From Planotetraspora mira (GTDB taxonomy: Bacteria > Actinomycetota > Actinomycetes > Streptosporangiales > Streptosporangiaceae), in assembly GCF_016863275.1 (NCBI RefSeq), contig NZ_BOOO01000033.1, positions 124,001-188,000 on the forward strand: a DNA stretch of 64,000 nucleotides, written 5' to 3'. Below, one piece after another: positions 26,821 to 36,378 of this stretch (positions are counted from its first letter, which is position 1; each line of letters begins with the position of its first letter). Made by a program: the position numbers and the translations under genes. The notes under the pieces were generated by a model. That model was not told the DNA's origin. It saw only the letters and a list, made by a program, of their open reading frames with translations, and ran no database searches.

Positions 26821-26852
26821 ACTCTACACCTCTGACCCATGGGTTACGTCAA
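26821..26852 (-). promoter_or_regulatory. Candidate promoter of the 6C-like RNA
   Basis: On the minus strand, TTGACG (26852 to 26847) and TAGAGT (26826 to 26821) are 20 bp apart, slightly longer than ideal. The predicted start is within a few bases of the first hairpin. Confidence 0.45.
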
Positions 26853-26859
26853 GACTTTG

Positions 26860-27180
26860 TCACGACCCGATCTCGCGTCGATGCCGTGGTATCTCGTTTT
26901 GGTTAGATTCCGTCATGTCCGAGGGTGAAATGACGTCCTGACCTCGTTGATTGGCCCCGACAACGGCAAGGTATGGCAAAAGGACCGCGCCCGCCACGAG
27001 GATCGCCTTCACCGGCCACGGAGCCGGTACGGCGACGGCCAGGATGAGGCAGATGAGACGGATGCCCATCTTGATCAGATAGCTGATCTCGCGGCGCTTG
27101 ATGTCGTCCGACAGGGAGGGCTGGGCGTCCGTCACGCTGTGCACGACAGGGGCGCCTCTGAGCCTGCGCCAAGGGTTCAC
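26860..27180 (-). CDS. DUF3099 family membrane protein
   Basis: 106 residues from GTG 27180. The family core VTDAQPSLSDDIKRREISYL is followed by two closely spaced membrane helices (MGIRLICLILAVAVP and VKAILVAGAVLLPYLAVVGA). DUF3099 is widespread in actinobacteria and of unknown function. The small RNA promoter lies directly behind its stop. Confidence 0.85.
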   Translation of the reverse strand: MNPWRRLRGAPVVHSVTDAQPSLSDDIKRREISYLIKMGIRLICLILAVAVPAPWPVKAILVAGAVLLPYLAVVGANQRGQDVISPSDMTESNQNEIPRHRREIGS

Positions 27181-27265
27181 GTTTCCACGGTAGACCCAGC
27201 CGGGCGCGGGTGCGTGGGCGCCTTGGCGATACGATCGCGCCCACACGAGAGGCGAGGAGCGCACG

Positions 27266-27481
27266 ATGACGGACCGTACGTACCGGGTGACAGAGATCGT
27301 CGGAACCTCGGCGGAGAGCGTCGACCAGGCCATCCGCAACGGCGTCCGCCGGGCCTCCCAGACGCTCCGTCACCTCGACTGGTTCGAGGTTACGGAGGTG
27401 CGGGGGCAGATCGAGGACGGCGAGGTCGCCCACTTCCAGGTCGGCATGAAGGTCGGCTTCCGCCTGGAGGACGCCGGGTAG
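27266..27481 (+). CDS. Dodecin family protein
   Basis: 71 residues, typical length. TYRVTEIVGTSAESVDQAIR, then the Trp of LDWFEVTEVRGQI, which stacks on flavin in known dodecins, and a C-terminal HFQVGMKVGFRL. Dodecins form 12-mers that store or buffer FMN or riboflavin-type flavins in the cytoplasm. GAGGAG precedes the ATG. Divergent from DUF3099. Confidence 0.93.
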   Translation: MTDRTYRVTEIVGTSAESVDQAIRNGVRRASQTLRHLDWFEVTEVRGQIEDGEVAHFQVGMKVGFRLEDAG

Positions 27482-27515
27482 GCGCGGCCGAGGTCGTCCC
27501 GGCCGCGCCGCGCCG

Positions 27516-28883
27516 TCAGTTCGCCTGGCTCACCGTCGACATGTTGAAGTCCGGCACGCGCACCGCCGGCATCACCGTGCGGGTGAAGTAGTCGTTCCAT
27601 TCGCGGGGCAGGGTCTGCGCGCTCGCACCCACCTCGGTCACGCGTCCCAGCAGGTCGACCGGCGACTCGTTGAACCGGAAGTTGTTGACCTCGCCGACGA
27701 CCTCCCCGTTCTCCACCAGGTAGACGCCGTCCCTGGTCAGACCGGTCAGCAGCAGGGTCTGGGGATCGACCTCGCGGATGTACCACAGGCACGTGAGCAG
27801 CAGTCCGCGCTCGGTGGAGGCGATCATCTCCTCCAGCGAGCGGCCGCCGTCGGGGCCCGTCATGATGAGGTTGTCGATCTGCGGGGTGGCGGCCAGGCCG
27901 GTCAGCTCGGCCGAGTGCCGGGTCTGGAGCAGGTTCCGCAGCGTGCCGTCCGCGATCCAGTCCGTCGCGCCCAGACGCATGCCGTTGTCGAAGACCGACT
28001 GCTCGCGGCTGGAGGCGTGCGCGATCTGGAACGGCGAGCACTCGATGCCCGGATACGCCGGGTCGCTGTAGAGCCGCACCGGCAGCGGCGACAGCCGCTC
28101 GCCGACGCGGGTGCCGCCGCCGGTCTTGGAGAAGACCGTCCGGCCGTCGGCCGCGTCGCGCGCGCCCGCCGTCCAGTACAGATAGATCATCAGGTCGGCC
28201 ACCGCCGTCGGCGGCAGGATCGTCTCGTAGCGTCCCGCCTCGAGGTCGACGCGCCGCTTGGACCATTCGAGCCGCTGCGCCAGCGTGGCGTCGAGCGCCG
28301 CCACGTCGACGTCGGTGAAGTCGCGCGTGGCCACTCCCGTCCACGCCGACCTCGACATGTCCGTGGACTTGGCGTTGAGCTCGAGCCGTCCCGTCGGCTG
28401 GTCGTGCCGAAGCCGCAGGCCGGTCGACGAGCCCACGAACGTGGACGTCAGGATGTGCTCGGCGAAGCCGTACAGCCTCCGGCCGGACGCCTCCGCGGCC
28501 GCGAACGACTCGCCGAGCGCCGGTGCGAAGTCGCGGAAGACCTCGATGGACGTCGGCTCGACCTCGCGGTCCCAGCCGTCCAGGGAGGTGCCCTCCACCA
28601 GCGGGCGCGCGTCGTCCGACGGCCGCGCGTCCCTGGCGGCGGCGTCCGCCGCGGCGACCACGCCGGCGAGCTGGTCCGGCCGTACGGCGGCGCGGGACAC
28701 GACGCCCACACCCTGCCCGACGACGGAGATGACGGTCAGCTGCGAGGACCGGGCGACCCCGTTGGTCGTCAGGGTGTTGCCCGCGAAGCGCAGGTTGGCG
28801 GTGGACCCCTCGTCCACGATCACGATGCAGTCGTCGGCCTCGCTCAGCGCGAGCGCCCGCTCGACCGTCTCCTGTGGCGTCAT
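27516..28883 (-). CDS. tldE: TldE/PmbA-type metalloprotease subunit
   Basis: 455 residues, paired with tldD through a TGATG overlap at 28881-28885. The C-terminal YLVENGEVVGEVNNFRFNES and FNMSTVS patterns are typical of the PmbA/TldE subunit, which lacks the zinc HExxxH site. In the TldD/TldE heterodimer it cuts unfolded or modified peptides and helps mature some RiPPs and antitoxins. Its target here is unknown. Confidence 0.92.
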   Translation of the reverse strand: MTPQETVERALALSEADDCIVIVDEGSTANLRFAGNTLTTNGVARSSQLTVISVVGQGVGVVSRAAVRPDQLAGVVAAADAAARDARPSDDARPLVEGTSLDGWDREVEPTSIEVFRDFAPALGESFAAAEASGRRLYGFAEHILTSTFVGSSTGLRLRHDQPTGRLELNAKSTDMSRSAWTGVATRDFTDVDVAALDATLAQRLEWSKRRVDLEAGRYETILPPTAVADLMIYLYWTAGARDAADGRTVFSKTGGGTRVGERLSPLPVRLYSDPAYPGIECSPFQIAHASSREQSVFDNGMRLGATDWIADGTLRNLLQTRHSAELTGLAATPQIDNLIMTGPDGGRSLEEMIASTERGLLLTCLWYIREVDPQTLLLTGLTRDGVYLVENGEVVGEVNNFRFNESPVDLLGRVTEVGASAQTLPREWNDYFTRTVMPAVRVPDFNMSTVSQAN

Positions 28884-30376
28884 CACTTTCCACCTTCCTG
28901 GACGGTGTTGAGGATCCGCACCCCGCGGAACAGGGCCGACGGCGCGCCGTGGCTGACCGGCGCCACCTGCCCCGGCTGGCCCTTGCCGCAGTTGAAGGCG
29001 CCGCCGAGCACGTAGGTGCCCGGGCCGCCCACGGCCTCCATCGACCGCCAGAAGTCCGTCGTCGTCGCCTGGTAGGCGACGTCGCGGAGCTGCCCGGCCA
29101 GCCGCCCGTTCTCGATCTTGTAGAACCGCTGGCCCGTGAACTGGAAGTTGTACCGCTGCATGTCGATCGACCAGCTCTTGTCGCCCAGGACGTAGATGCC
29201 CCGCTCGACCCGCGAGATGAGCTCGTCGGTGGAGGGCCCGTCCTCGGCCGGCCGCAGCGACACGTTCGCCATCCGCTGGATCGGGACGTGGCCGGGGGAG
29301 TCGGCGAAAGCGCACCCGTTGGAACGGCCGAAGCCCTTCATCAGGGCCATGCGCCGGTCGAGCTGGTAGCCGACGAGCGTGCCGTCCTTGACGATGTCGA
29401 ACGACTGGCCCGCGACGCCCTCGTCGTCCCACCCGACGGTGGCCAGGCCGTGCTCCTGCGTACGGTCACCGGTGATGTTCATGACCGGCGAGCCGTAGTG
29501 CAGGCTGCCCAGCTTGTCGAAGGTGGCGAACGAGGTCCCGGCGTAGGCCGCCTCGTAACCGAGGGCCCGGTCGAGCTCGGTCGCGTGCCCGATGGACTCG
29601 TGGATCGTCAGCCACAGGTTCGAGGGGTGGACGACCAGGTCGTAGGCGCCCGGGTCCACCGACGGCGCCTTGAGCTTCTCGGCCAGCAGGTCGGGCAGCT
29701 CCGCCAGCTCCGCGGGGAAGTCCCAGCCGGTGCCCGTGAGGTACTCATACCCCCGGCCGACCGGAGGCGCGAGCGTCCGCATGTCGTCGAACCGGTCGCC
29801 GTCGGTCTTCATCGCGGTCAGCGCCGGGTGGACCCGGACGCGCTGCTGCGTGGTCACGGTGCCCGCGGTGTCGGCGTAGAACTTCTGCTCCTTGACCTGC
29901 ATGAGCGAGGCCGACACGTGGTCGACCGCGCCCAGCATGCCCGAGGACCACTCGCTCAGCAGGGCGACCTTGTCACGGAGCGGCACGTCGAAGGGGTCGA
30001 CGTCGTAGGCCGACACCCAGGTGACGTCGGAGTAGGCCGGTTCGGGAGACAGCTCGATAGGCTCCCTGTTGATCGGCGCGCTCACGGCGGCCACCCGGAC
30101 GGCCTCCTCGGCGGCACGCGCGGCGGCTTCGGGCGTCAGCTCGATTCCCGACGCGAACCCCCAGGTCCCGTCCTTGATCACTCGTACGGCGAAGCCGAGG
30201 TCGTCGGCGTCGATGGAGCCCTCGAGGTTGGCGTCGAAAAGGCGGAGAGTCTCGGCGCGGACCCGTTCCAGTCGGAAGGCCGCGTGCTCGACTCCCAGGT
30301 CACGGGCGCGCTGGAGGGCCGCGTCCGCCAGACGCCGAAGCGGCAGGGCGAGAAAATCGGGATCGATCTGGCGCAT
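28883..30376 (-). CDS. tldD: TldD metalloprotease subunit
   Basis: 497 residues from ATG 30376, which has AGGA eight bases upstream; GTG 30382 is too close to it. The zinc-binding HESIGHATELD motif (HExxxH) is intact, and the C-terminal GGAFNCGKGQPGQVAPVSHG region matches TldD. It forms the active half of the TldD/TldE protease. The lanthipeptide synthetase 27 kb away makes a role in RiPP processing possible but unsupported. Confidence 0.94.
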   Translation of the reverse strand: MRQIDPDFLALPLRRLADAALQRARDLGVEHAAFRLERVRAETLRLFDANLEGSIDADDLGFAVRVIKDGTWGFASGIELTPEAAARAAEEAVRVAAVSAPINREPIELSPEPAYSDVTWVSAYDVDPFDVPLRDKVALLSEWSSGMLGAVDHVSASLMQVKEQKFYADTAGTVTTQQRVRVHPALTAMKTDGDRFDDMRTLAPPVGRGYEYLTGTGWDFPAELAELPDLLAEKLKAPSVDPGAYDLVVHPSNLWLTIHESIGHATELDRALGYEAAYAGTSFATFDKLGSLHYGSPVMNITGDRTQEHGLATVGWDDEGVAGQSFDIVKDGTLVGYQLDRRMALMKGFGRSNGCAFADSPGHVPIQRMANVSLRPAEDGPSTDELISRVERGIYVLGDKSWSIDMQRYNFQFTGQRFYKIENGRLAGQLRDVAYQATTTDFWRSMEAVGGPGTYVLGGAFNCGKGQPGQVAPVSHGAPSALFRGVRILNTVQEGGK

Positions 30377-30390
30377 GTCCACGATCCTAA

Positions 30391-31158
<768 letters not shown>

Positions 31159-31217
31159 GCGACACGCACGGCCCCCGCCGCGCGCCCGCCGGAACGACGA
31201 GAGACTGGAGCTGAACA

Positions 31218-31982
31218 ATGGGTTTGCTGGATGGTAAGAGACTGCTGGTCACCGGCGTCCTCACCGACTCCTCCATCGCCTTCAACGTGGCGAGGCTGGC
31301 CCAGGAGGAGGGCGCCCAGGTCGTGCTGACGGGCTTCGGCCGCCTCAGCCTCGTCGAGCGCATCGCCAAGCGCCTTCCCGAGCCGCCCCCGGTCATCGAG
31401 CTGGACGTCCAGAACACCGAGCATCTGGACACCCTGGCCGACCGCGTCGGTGCGCACGTCGACGGGCTCGACGGAGTCGTGCACTCCATCGGCTTCGCCC
31501 CGCAGACCTGCCTCGGCGGGAACTTCCTCAACACCTCGTGGGAGGACGTCTCCACGGCCCTGCACGTCTCGACGTTCTCGTTCAAGTCGCTCGCCGTCGC
31601 GTGCCTGCCGCTGATGAAGGAGGGCGGCGCCGTCGTCGGGCTCGACTTCGACGCGACCAAGGCCTGGCCGGTCTACGACTGGATGGGCGTGGCCAAGGCC
31701 GGCCTGGAGTCCGCCTCGCGCTATCTGGCACGTGACCTCGGCAGGCACGGCATCAGGGTCAACCTCGTCGCCGCGGGGCCGCTGCGCACGATGGCCGCCA
31801 AGAGCATCCCCGGCTTCCAGGAGTTCGAGGAGAGCTGGCCCGCCAAGGCCCCGCTCGGCTGGGACCTCGCCGACACCGCGCCGGCCGCCAAGGCGTGCCT
31901 CGCGCTGCTGTCCGACTGGTTCCCCGCCACCACCGGCGAGATCGTCCACGTCGACGGCGGCGTGCACGCGATGGGCGCCTGA
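31218..31982 (+). CDS. fabI: Enoyl-ACP reductase FabI/InhA
   Basis: 254 residues. GLLDGKRLLVTGVLTDSSIA at the N-terminus, and the catalytic Tyr153 and Lys160 in YDWMGVAK (Y-x6-K), which sets FabI apart from ordinary SDRs. It performs the last reduction in fatty-acid elongation. Second gene of the fabG-fabI operon; GGAG precedes the ATG. Confidence 0.95.
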   Translation: MGLLDGKRLLVTGVLTDSSIAFNVARLAQEEGAQVVLTGFGRLSLVERIAKRLPEPPPVIELDVQNTEHLDTLADRVGAHVDGLDGVVHSIGFAPQTCLGGNFLNTSWEDVSTALHVSTFSFKSLAVACLPLMKEGGAVVGLDFDATKAWPVYDWMGVAKAGLESASRYLARDLGRHGIRVNLVAAGPLRTMAAKSIPGFQEFEESWPAKAPLGWDLADTAPAAKACLALLSDWFPATTGEIVHVDGGVHAMGA

Positions 31983-31988
31983 CCGGCG

Positions 31989-33011
31989 TCAGGTCGCCGG
32001 CGGGATCTCGCCCGAGCCTCGCGTGATCAGCTCCACCGGCACGGTGACCGTCCGCACCTCGGTCGCCGGGTCGGCGATGCGGGCACGGAGCATGTCGATC
32101 GCCGTGCTGCCGATCGCGTCGGTGTCCTGGGCGACCACGGTCAGGTCCGGCCGCAGCAGGGTGGCGAGCTCGGAGTCGTCGAAGCCGATCAGAGCCACGT
32201 CCACCGCGTCCGCACCGAGGTGACGGAGCACTTCGACGCTGAGCTGCGCGTTGCCCGTGACGATCGCCGTCGCGGGCGCGGCGCCGCTGAGCGCCGCGCG
32301 GACGGCCTCGCGGATGCGCCCGCTCTCGACCTGGCCCGTGTGGAGCATCGTGTCGAGTGGGCCGCCGTGCGCGGCGACGCACCCCCGGAAGGCCATCGCC
32401 CGCTCGCGGGCCGTGTAGATCCGCTCGTCGTCGCCGATGTACGCGATGCGGTCGTGGCCGTGCCGTACGAGATGGCGGTAGGCCTTCTCGATGCCGGACC
32501 TGTTGTCGGACAGCACGCAGTCGACGTCGAGACCGAGCACGGGACGGTCGACGGCGACCAGTGAGAGGCCGGCCGCCAACTCGGGCACGAGATAGCCGTG
32601 GTCGTCGCCGATGGGTTCGAGCACGATGCCGTCGAACCGGCGGCGGCACATGGACTCGACCACATGCCGCTCGAGGTTCTCGTCGTCCTCCGTCGAGGCC
32701 GCCAGCACCATCAGGTCCGCCGCCCTGGCCGCACGCTCGACGGCCCGCAGGACCGGGTTGACGTGGGAGAGCTGCCGCACGGCCGCGCCGAGTGTTCCGG
32801 TGACGCCCAGGCGCAGATGACGGGCCCGCTCGTCGGGCCGATAACCGAGGTCGGCGATGGCCGCCCGGACCCGTTGGACGAGCTCGGGGCCCACGGTGGA
32901 ATCCTGGTTGACGACGCGTGAGACGGTCCGCAGCGCCACGCCGGCCTCCCGGGCGACGTCCACCATGGTCGGTCTCCGGTTGCGGCGTCCGCCGCTCACC
33001 TTTCCCCCCAT
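31989..33011 (-). CDS. LacI-family transcriptional regulator
   Basis: About 340 residues from ATG 33011; GTG 32999, preceded by GGGGGG, is an alternative start. The HTH reads PTMVDVAREAGVALRTVSRV followed by VNQDSTVG, and the hinge YRPDERARHLRLG is typical. The rest is a periplasmic-binding-type sugar domain. It diverges from the sugar ABC operon, which carries the palindrome GATAACGTTATC in its promoter, so it is most likely the repressor of that operon. Confidence 0.93.
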   Translation of the reverse strand: MGGKVSGGRRNRRPTMVDVAREAGVALRTVSRVVNQDSTVGPELVQRVRAAIADLGYRPDERARHLRLGVTGTLGAAVRQLSHVNPVLRAVERAARAADLMVLAASTEDDENLERHVVESMCRRRFDGIVLEPIGDDHGYLVPELAAGLSLVAVDRPVLGLDVDCVLSDNRSGIEKAYRHLVRHGHDRIAYIGDDERIYTARERAMAFRGCVAAHGGPLDTMLHTGQVESGRIREAVRAALSGAAPATAIVTGNAQLSVEVLRHLGADAVDVALIGFDDSELATLLRPDLTVVAQDTDAIGSTAIDMLRARIADPATEVRTVTVPVELITRGSGEIPPAT

Positions 33012-33128
33012 GAGCTCATCATCTGCATGATCGCCACTATCGGCCATTCCGGAAGGATTACGACTGTCGTGACCAAGTTGTTGCAAGCCTCGCTCTTTGA
33101 AACCTCTGAGTAACACTCTACCTTTCGA

Positions 33129-33140
33129 GATAACGTTATC
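33129..33140. promoter_or_regulatory. LacI-type operator GATAACGTTATC
   Basis: A perfect 12-bp palindrome with a central CG, the classic geometry of LacI/GalR operators. It is 48 bp before the start of the sugar-binding protein gene. Confidence 0.75.
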
Positions 33141-33187
33141 CCATCATGGCTTCGGGGAGCCCCTAACTGGCAAGGGAGGTCTGTGCT

Positions 33188-34474
33188 GTGCGCAGATCGA
33201 TAGTATTTTGCCTGGTCACAACGCTTGCTGTGGCCGGATGTGGAGTCGGTGAGAAGCCGGCGGCGACGCCGGCGTCCGGTGGGAAGGTCGAGCTGTCCTT
33301 CCTGGTCTTCGAGACGCCCAACCTGAACGCGGCCTTCTGGGACGCGGCCATCGCGCGGGCCTCGGCCAAGGTTCCGGGCGTGACCATCAAGAAGCTCGTG
33401 ACGCCCAACGTCGACCGCACCGGCTACGCCAAGCAGTTGGACGCATCGGGCCATCTCCCCGACATCCTGCAGTCGGTCAACCCGGCGGGCTTCGCCGAGG
33501 CCGGCAAGCTCGCCGCCTTCACCGATGCCGAGCTGACGAACTTCATCGCCCCCAAGGCGGGCGCGGTCGACGGCAAGATCTACCAGTTGCCGTACAACAC
33601 GCAGGTCATCCCGGTGGTCTACTACAACAAGGACGCTTTCGCGAAGGCGGGCATCACCGAGACGCCGAAGACCTACAAGGACCTCCTCGATGTGAGCGCG
33701 AAGCTCAAGGCGAAGAACATCACGCCGTTCGTCGTGGGCGGCGGCGGCGCGGACACCTGGGCCGACATGTATCCGCTGACCGGGACCGTCGCCACCGACG
33801 TCTACGCCAAGACGCCCGACTTCCTGACGCAGCGCAAGGACGGCAAGGTCAAGTTCGCCGACGCCGACTTCACCAAGGCCGCGCAGAAGGTCGCCGACCT
33901 GGCCAAGCAGGGCTACATCGACCCGGCGGGGCTGAGCCGCTCCTACGCCGACACCGAGCAGGCCTTCCGCGACGGCAAGGGCGCCATGTACCCGATGGGT
34001 TCCTGGTTCGCGACCTCGGCCGACAACAACAAGCCGGGCTTCGAGATCGGCGCCTTCCCCTGGCCGTCCGACGACGGCACGCCGGTCACCCCCACCTTCA
34101 CCGGCGGCGGCACCTCGGTCAGCGCCTCGGCCCCGAACGTGGACCTCGCCAAGAAGTGGGCGCTCGCGTTCGACGAGGACAAGGAGAACAACGACGCCTT
34201 CGTCAAGCTCGACGGCTCCATCCCGGCGATCAAGGGATACACCCCGCCGACGGACATGGGTCCCGTCTACCAGGCGACCGTCGCCATCTACCAGCAGGGC
34301 ATGAAGGACAACTCCATCGTCAACGCCTTCTCGCAGGAGACCGGTGACGGATCGTTGCCCCCCGGCCTCGCCGACAAGTCCGCCCTGGGCGTCCAGGACC
34401 TGATCACCGGCAAGAAGTCGGCCGGAGATTTCGCGTCCTACCTTGACGACCAGTGGGCCAAGGCGACCCAGTAG
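33188..34474 (+). CDS. Sugar ABC transporter substrate-binding lipoprotein
   Basis: 428 residues, GTG start following GGGAGG. Lipobox LAVAGC at residues 13-18. The extracellular solute-binding (family 1, oligosaccharide) fold shows in YQLPYNTQVIPVVYYNKDAF, FRDGKGAMYPMGSWF and GSIPAIKGYTPP. It should capture an oligosaccharide released by the glycoside hydrolases of the same operon and pass it to the two permeases. No ATPase is present in the operon; a shared MsiK-type ATPase elsewhere is likely. Confidence 0.93.
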   Translation: MRRSIVFCLVTTLAVAGCGVGEKPAATPASGGKVELSFLVFETPNLNAAFWDAAIARASAKVPGVTIKKLVTPNVDRTGYAKQLDASGHLPDILQSVNPAGFAEAGKLAAFTDAELTNFIAPKAGAVDGKIYQLPYNTQVIPVVYYNKDAFAKAGITETPKTYKDLLDVSAKLKAKNITPFVVGGGGADTWADMYPLTGTVATDVYAKTPDFLTQRKDGKVKFADADFTKAAQKVADLAKQGYIDPAGLSRSYADTEQAFRDGKGAMYPMGSWFATSADNNKPGFEIGAFPWPSDDGTPVTPTFTGGGTSVSASAPNVDLAKKWALAFDEDKENNDAFVKLDGSIPAIKGYTPPTDMGPVYQATVAIYQQGMKDNSIVNAFSQETGDGSLPPGLADKSALGVQDLITGKKSAGDFASYLDDQWAKATQ

Positions 34475-34491
34475 GACCAGGCTCGCGTCTC

Positions 34492-35484
34492 ATGACAGAA
34501 ATTCAGCACGGCACGCGCGGCGAGGTCGACCCCGCCGCGCCCCGTCAATCACCCTCACACGGCGGCCCCCGGCAGAGGAGCGCCGCCACCCGGCGGCGCG
34601 CCTCCGCCCGCATCGGGCCCAAGCTCGGCCGGTTCGGCCTGTTCGCCCTGCCGGGGCTCGTGGCGTACGTGGTGTTCGTCCTGATCCCGATCGGCATGAC
34701 GGGCTACTACAGCTTCACCAACCGCAACCCCTTCAACCCGCCGACCAAATGGGTGGGGCTGCGCAACTACGGGGACCTGGTCGGCGATCAGGAGTTCCGC
34801 CAGGCCCTGGTGAACACGGTGATCATCGCGGTGATCGTCACGGTGTTCGCCAACGTCGGCGGCCTGCTCATCGCCATGCTGCTCGACCGGCCGACCAAGC
34901 TCTACGTGGCGCTGCGCGGCGTCTTCTTCACGCCCGTGGTGCTCAGCGCGGTCGTGATCAGCGTCATCTGGCAGGCGGTGCTCACCGACGACGGCCTGCT
35001 GAACTCCCTGCTGCGCGGCCTCGGCGTCGACCATCCCCCCGGATGGCTGTCCGATCCCGACCTCGCCCTCTACTCGATCGCGTGGATCATCACCTGGCAG
35101 ATGCTCGGCTTCTGCGTCGTGGTCTACCTGGCCGGGCTCCAGGGCGTCCCGCGCGAACTGCAGGAGGCCGCGTCGATCGACGGAGCCGGGCGGCTGGCGC
35201 GTTTCCGCAACGTCACGTGGCCCATGCTGGCCCCGGCTCTGACGATCAACACGGTGATGCTCCTGATCACGGGGTTCAAGGCGTACGACCAGATCCAGGT
35301 CATCACCAACGGCGGGCCCGGCACCGGCACGACCAGCACCATGGCCTTCCAGGTCGTGCAGACCGCCTTCAACGGCAACCACATCGGCTACTCCTCGGCG
35401 ATGGCGGCGGTGATGCTCGTGCTGGTCGCGACCGTCTCGGTGATCGTCTTGAGGCTGCTGCAGCGACGCGAGGTGACGCAGTGA
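34492..35484 (+). CDS. Sugar ABC transporter permease (MalF type)
   Basis: 330 residues from ATG 34492, a rather long basic N-terminus, then six membrane helices. The EAA loop is VPRELQEAASIDGAGRLARF. ITNGGPGTGTTSTM near the end is typical of this family. Overlaps the second permease by TGATG. Partner of the lipoprotein and MalG-type permease. Confidence 0.92.
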   Translation: MTEIQHGTRGEVDPAAPRQSPSHGGPRQRSAATRRRASARIGPKLGRFGLFALPGLVAYVVFVLIPIGMTGYYSFTNRNPFNPPTKWVGLRNYGDLVGDQEFRQALVNTVIIAVIVTVFANVGGLLIAMLLDRPTKLYVALRGVFFTPVVLSAVVISVIWQAVLTDDGLLNSLLRGLGVDHPPGWLSDPDLALYSIAWIITWQMLGFCVVVYLAGLQGVPRELQEAASIDGAGRLARFRNVTWPMLAPALTINTVMLLITGFKAYDQIQVITNGGPGTGTTSTMAFQVVQTAFNGNHIGYSSAMAAVMLVLVATVSVIVLRLLQRREVTQ

Positions 35485-36314
35485 TGGACGACCGTACGCA
35501 TTCGTGGCTGCGGCCCCTGGTGGCGGTGTTCGTCGGGGCGGTGTTCTTCCTGCCGCTCTACCTCGTGGTCGTCAACGTGTTCAAGCCGGGGGCCGACATC
35601 GTGCCGCACCCGGCCGCCCTGCCCCTGCCGCCGACCCTGGACAACATCGGCGCGGTCCTGTCGAGACCCGACAACCTCTTCACGTTCGGCCTGATCAACA
35701 GCATCGCGGTGACCGCGCTGTCGATCACCATCCTGACGGTGTTGTCGGCCATGCTCGGCCACTACCTCGCCAGGTCGAAGCGCGTGCTCGCCAAGGTCGC
35801 CATGGTGACGCTGCTGTGCGGGCTGATGATCCCGGTGCCGGTGATCCTCGAGCCGATCACCGGCGTGCTGAAGACCCTGGGCCTGATGACCTCCCTGCAG
35901 GGCCTCGTCCTGGTCAACGTCGGCTACTACGTGCCGTTCGGCGTCCTGCTGTTCATGGGGTTCGTCAGGTCCGTACCGCTGGAACTGGAGGAGGCCGCCG
36001 AACTCGACGGCGCGAGCAAGCTGCGTGTGTTCTGGCAGGTGGTCTTCCCGCTCCTGCGGCCGGCCTCGGCAAGCGTGCTGATCTTCCTCGGCGTGTGGAT
36101 CTGGAACGACTTCCTGACCCCGCTCATCCTCCTCGGGCCCGACAGCGGCACCACCGTGACCGTCGGCGTCTACCGGGCGATCGGCCAGCACCAGTCGGAC
36201 TTCGGCGCGGTGTTCGCCTTCATGTTCCTCGCCACGCTGCCGATCCTCGTCTTCTACCTCGCCCTGCAGAAGAACTTCGTGAAGGGCCTGACCGGAGGCG
36301 CAGTCAAGGGATAG
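35484..36314 (+). CDS. Sugar ABC transporter permease (MalG type)
   Basis: 276 residues, six membrane helices. EAA loop VPLELEEAAELDGASKLRVF, C-terminal helix LPILVFYLALQKNFVKGLTG. ATG 35484 shares one base with the stop of the upstream permease. GTG 35481 is an in-frame alternative. Confidence 0.92.
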   Translation: MDDRTHSWLRPLVAVFVGAVFFLPLYLVVVNVFKPGADIVPHPAALPLPPTLDNIGAVLSRPDNLFTFGLINSIAVTALSITILTVLSAMLGHYLARSKRVLAKVAMVTLLCGLMIPVPVILEPITGVLKTLGLMTSLQGLVLVNVGYYVPFGVLLFMGFVRSVPLELEEAAELDGASKLRVFWQVVFPLLRPASASVLIFLGVWIWNDFLTPLILLGPDSGTTVTVGVYRAIGQHQSDFGAVFAFMFLATLPILVFYLALQKNFVKGLTGGAVKG

Positions 36315-36378
36315 CAGCCGCTCTCCCCGTCGCCGTTCCCCCCTTCCCCCTCGTTCTCCACTCGAGCAAAGGCCCTTC

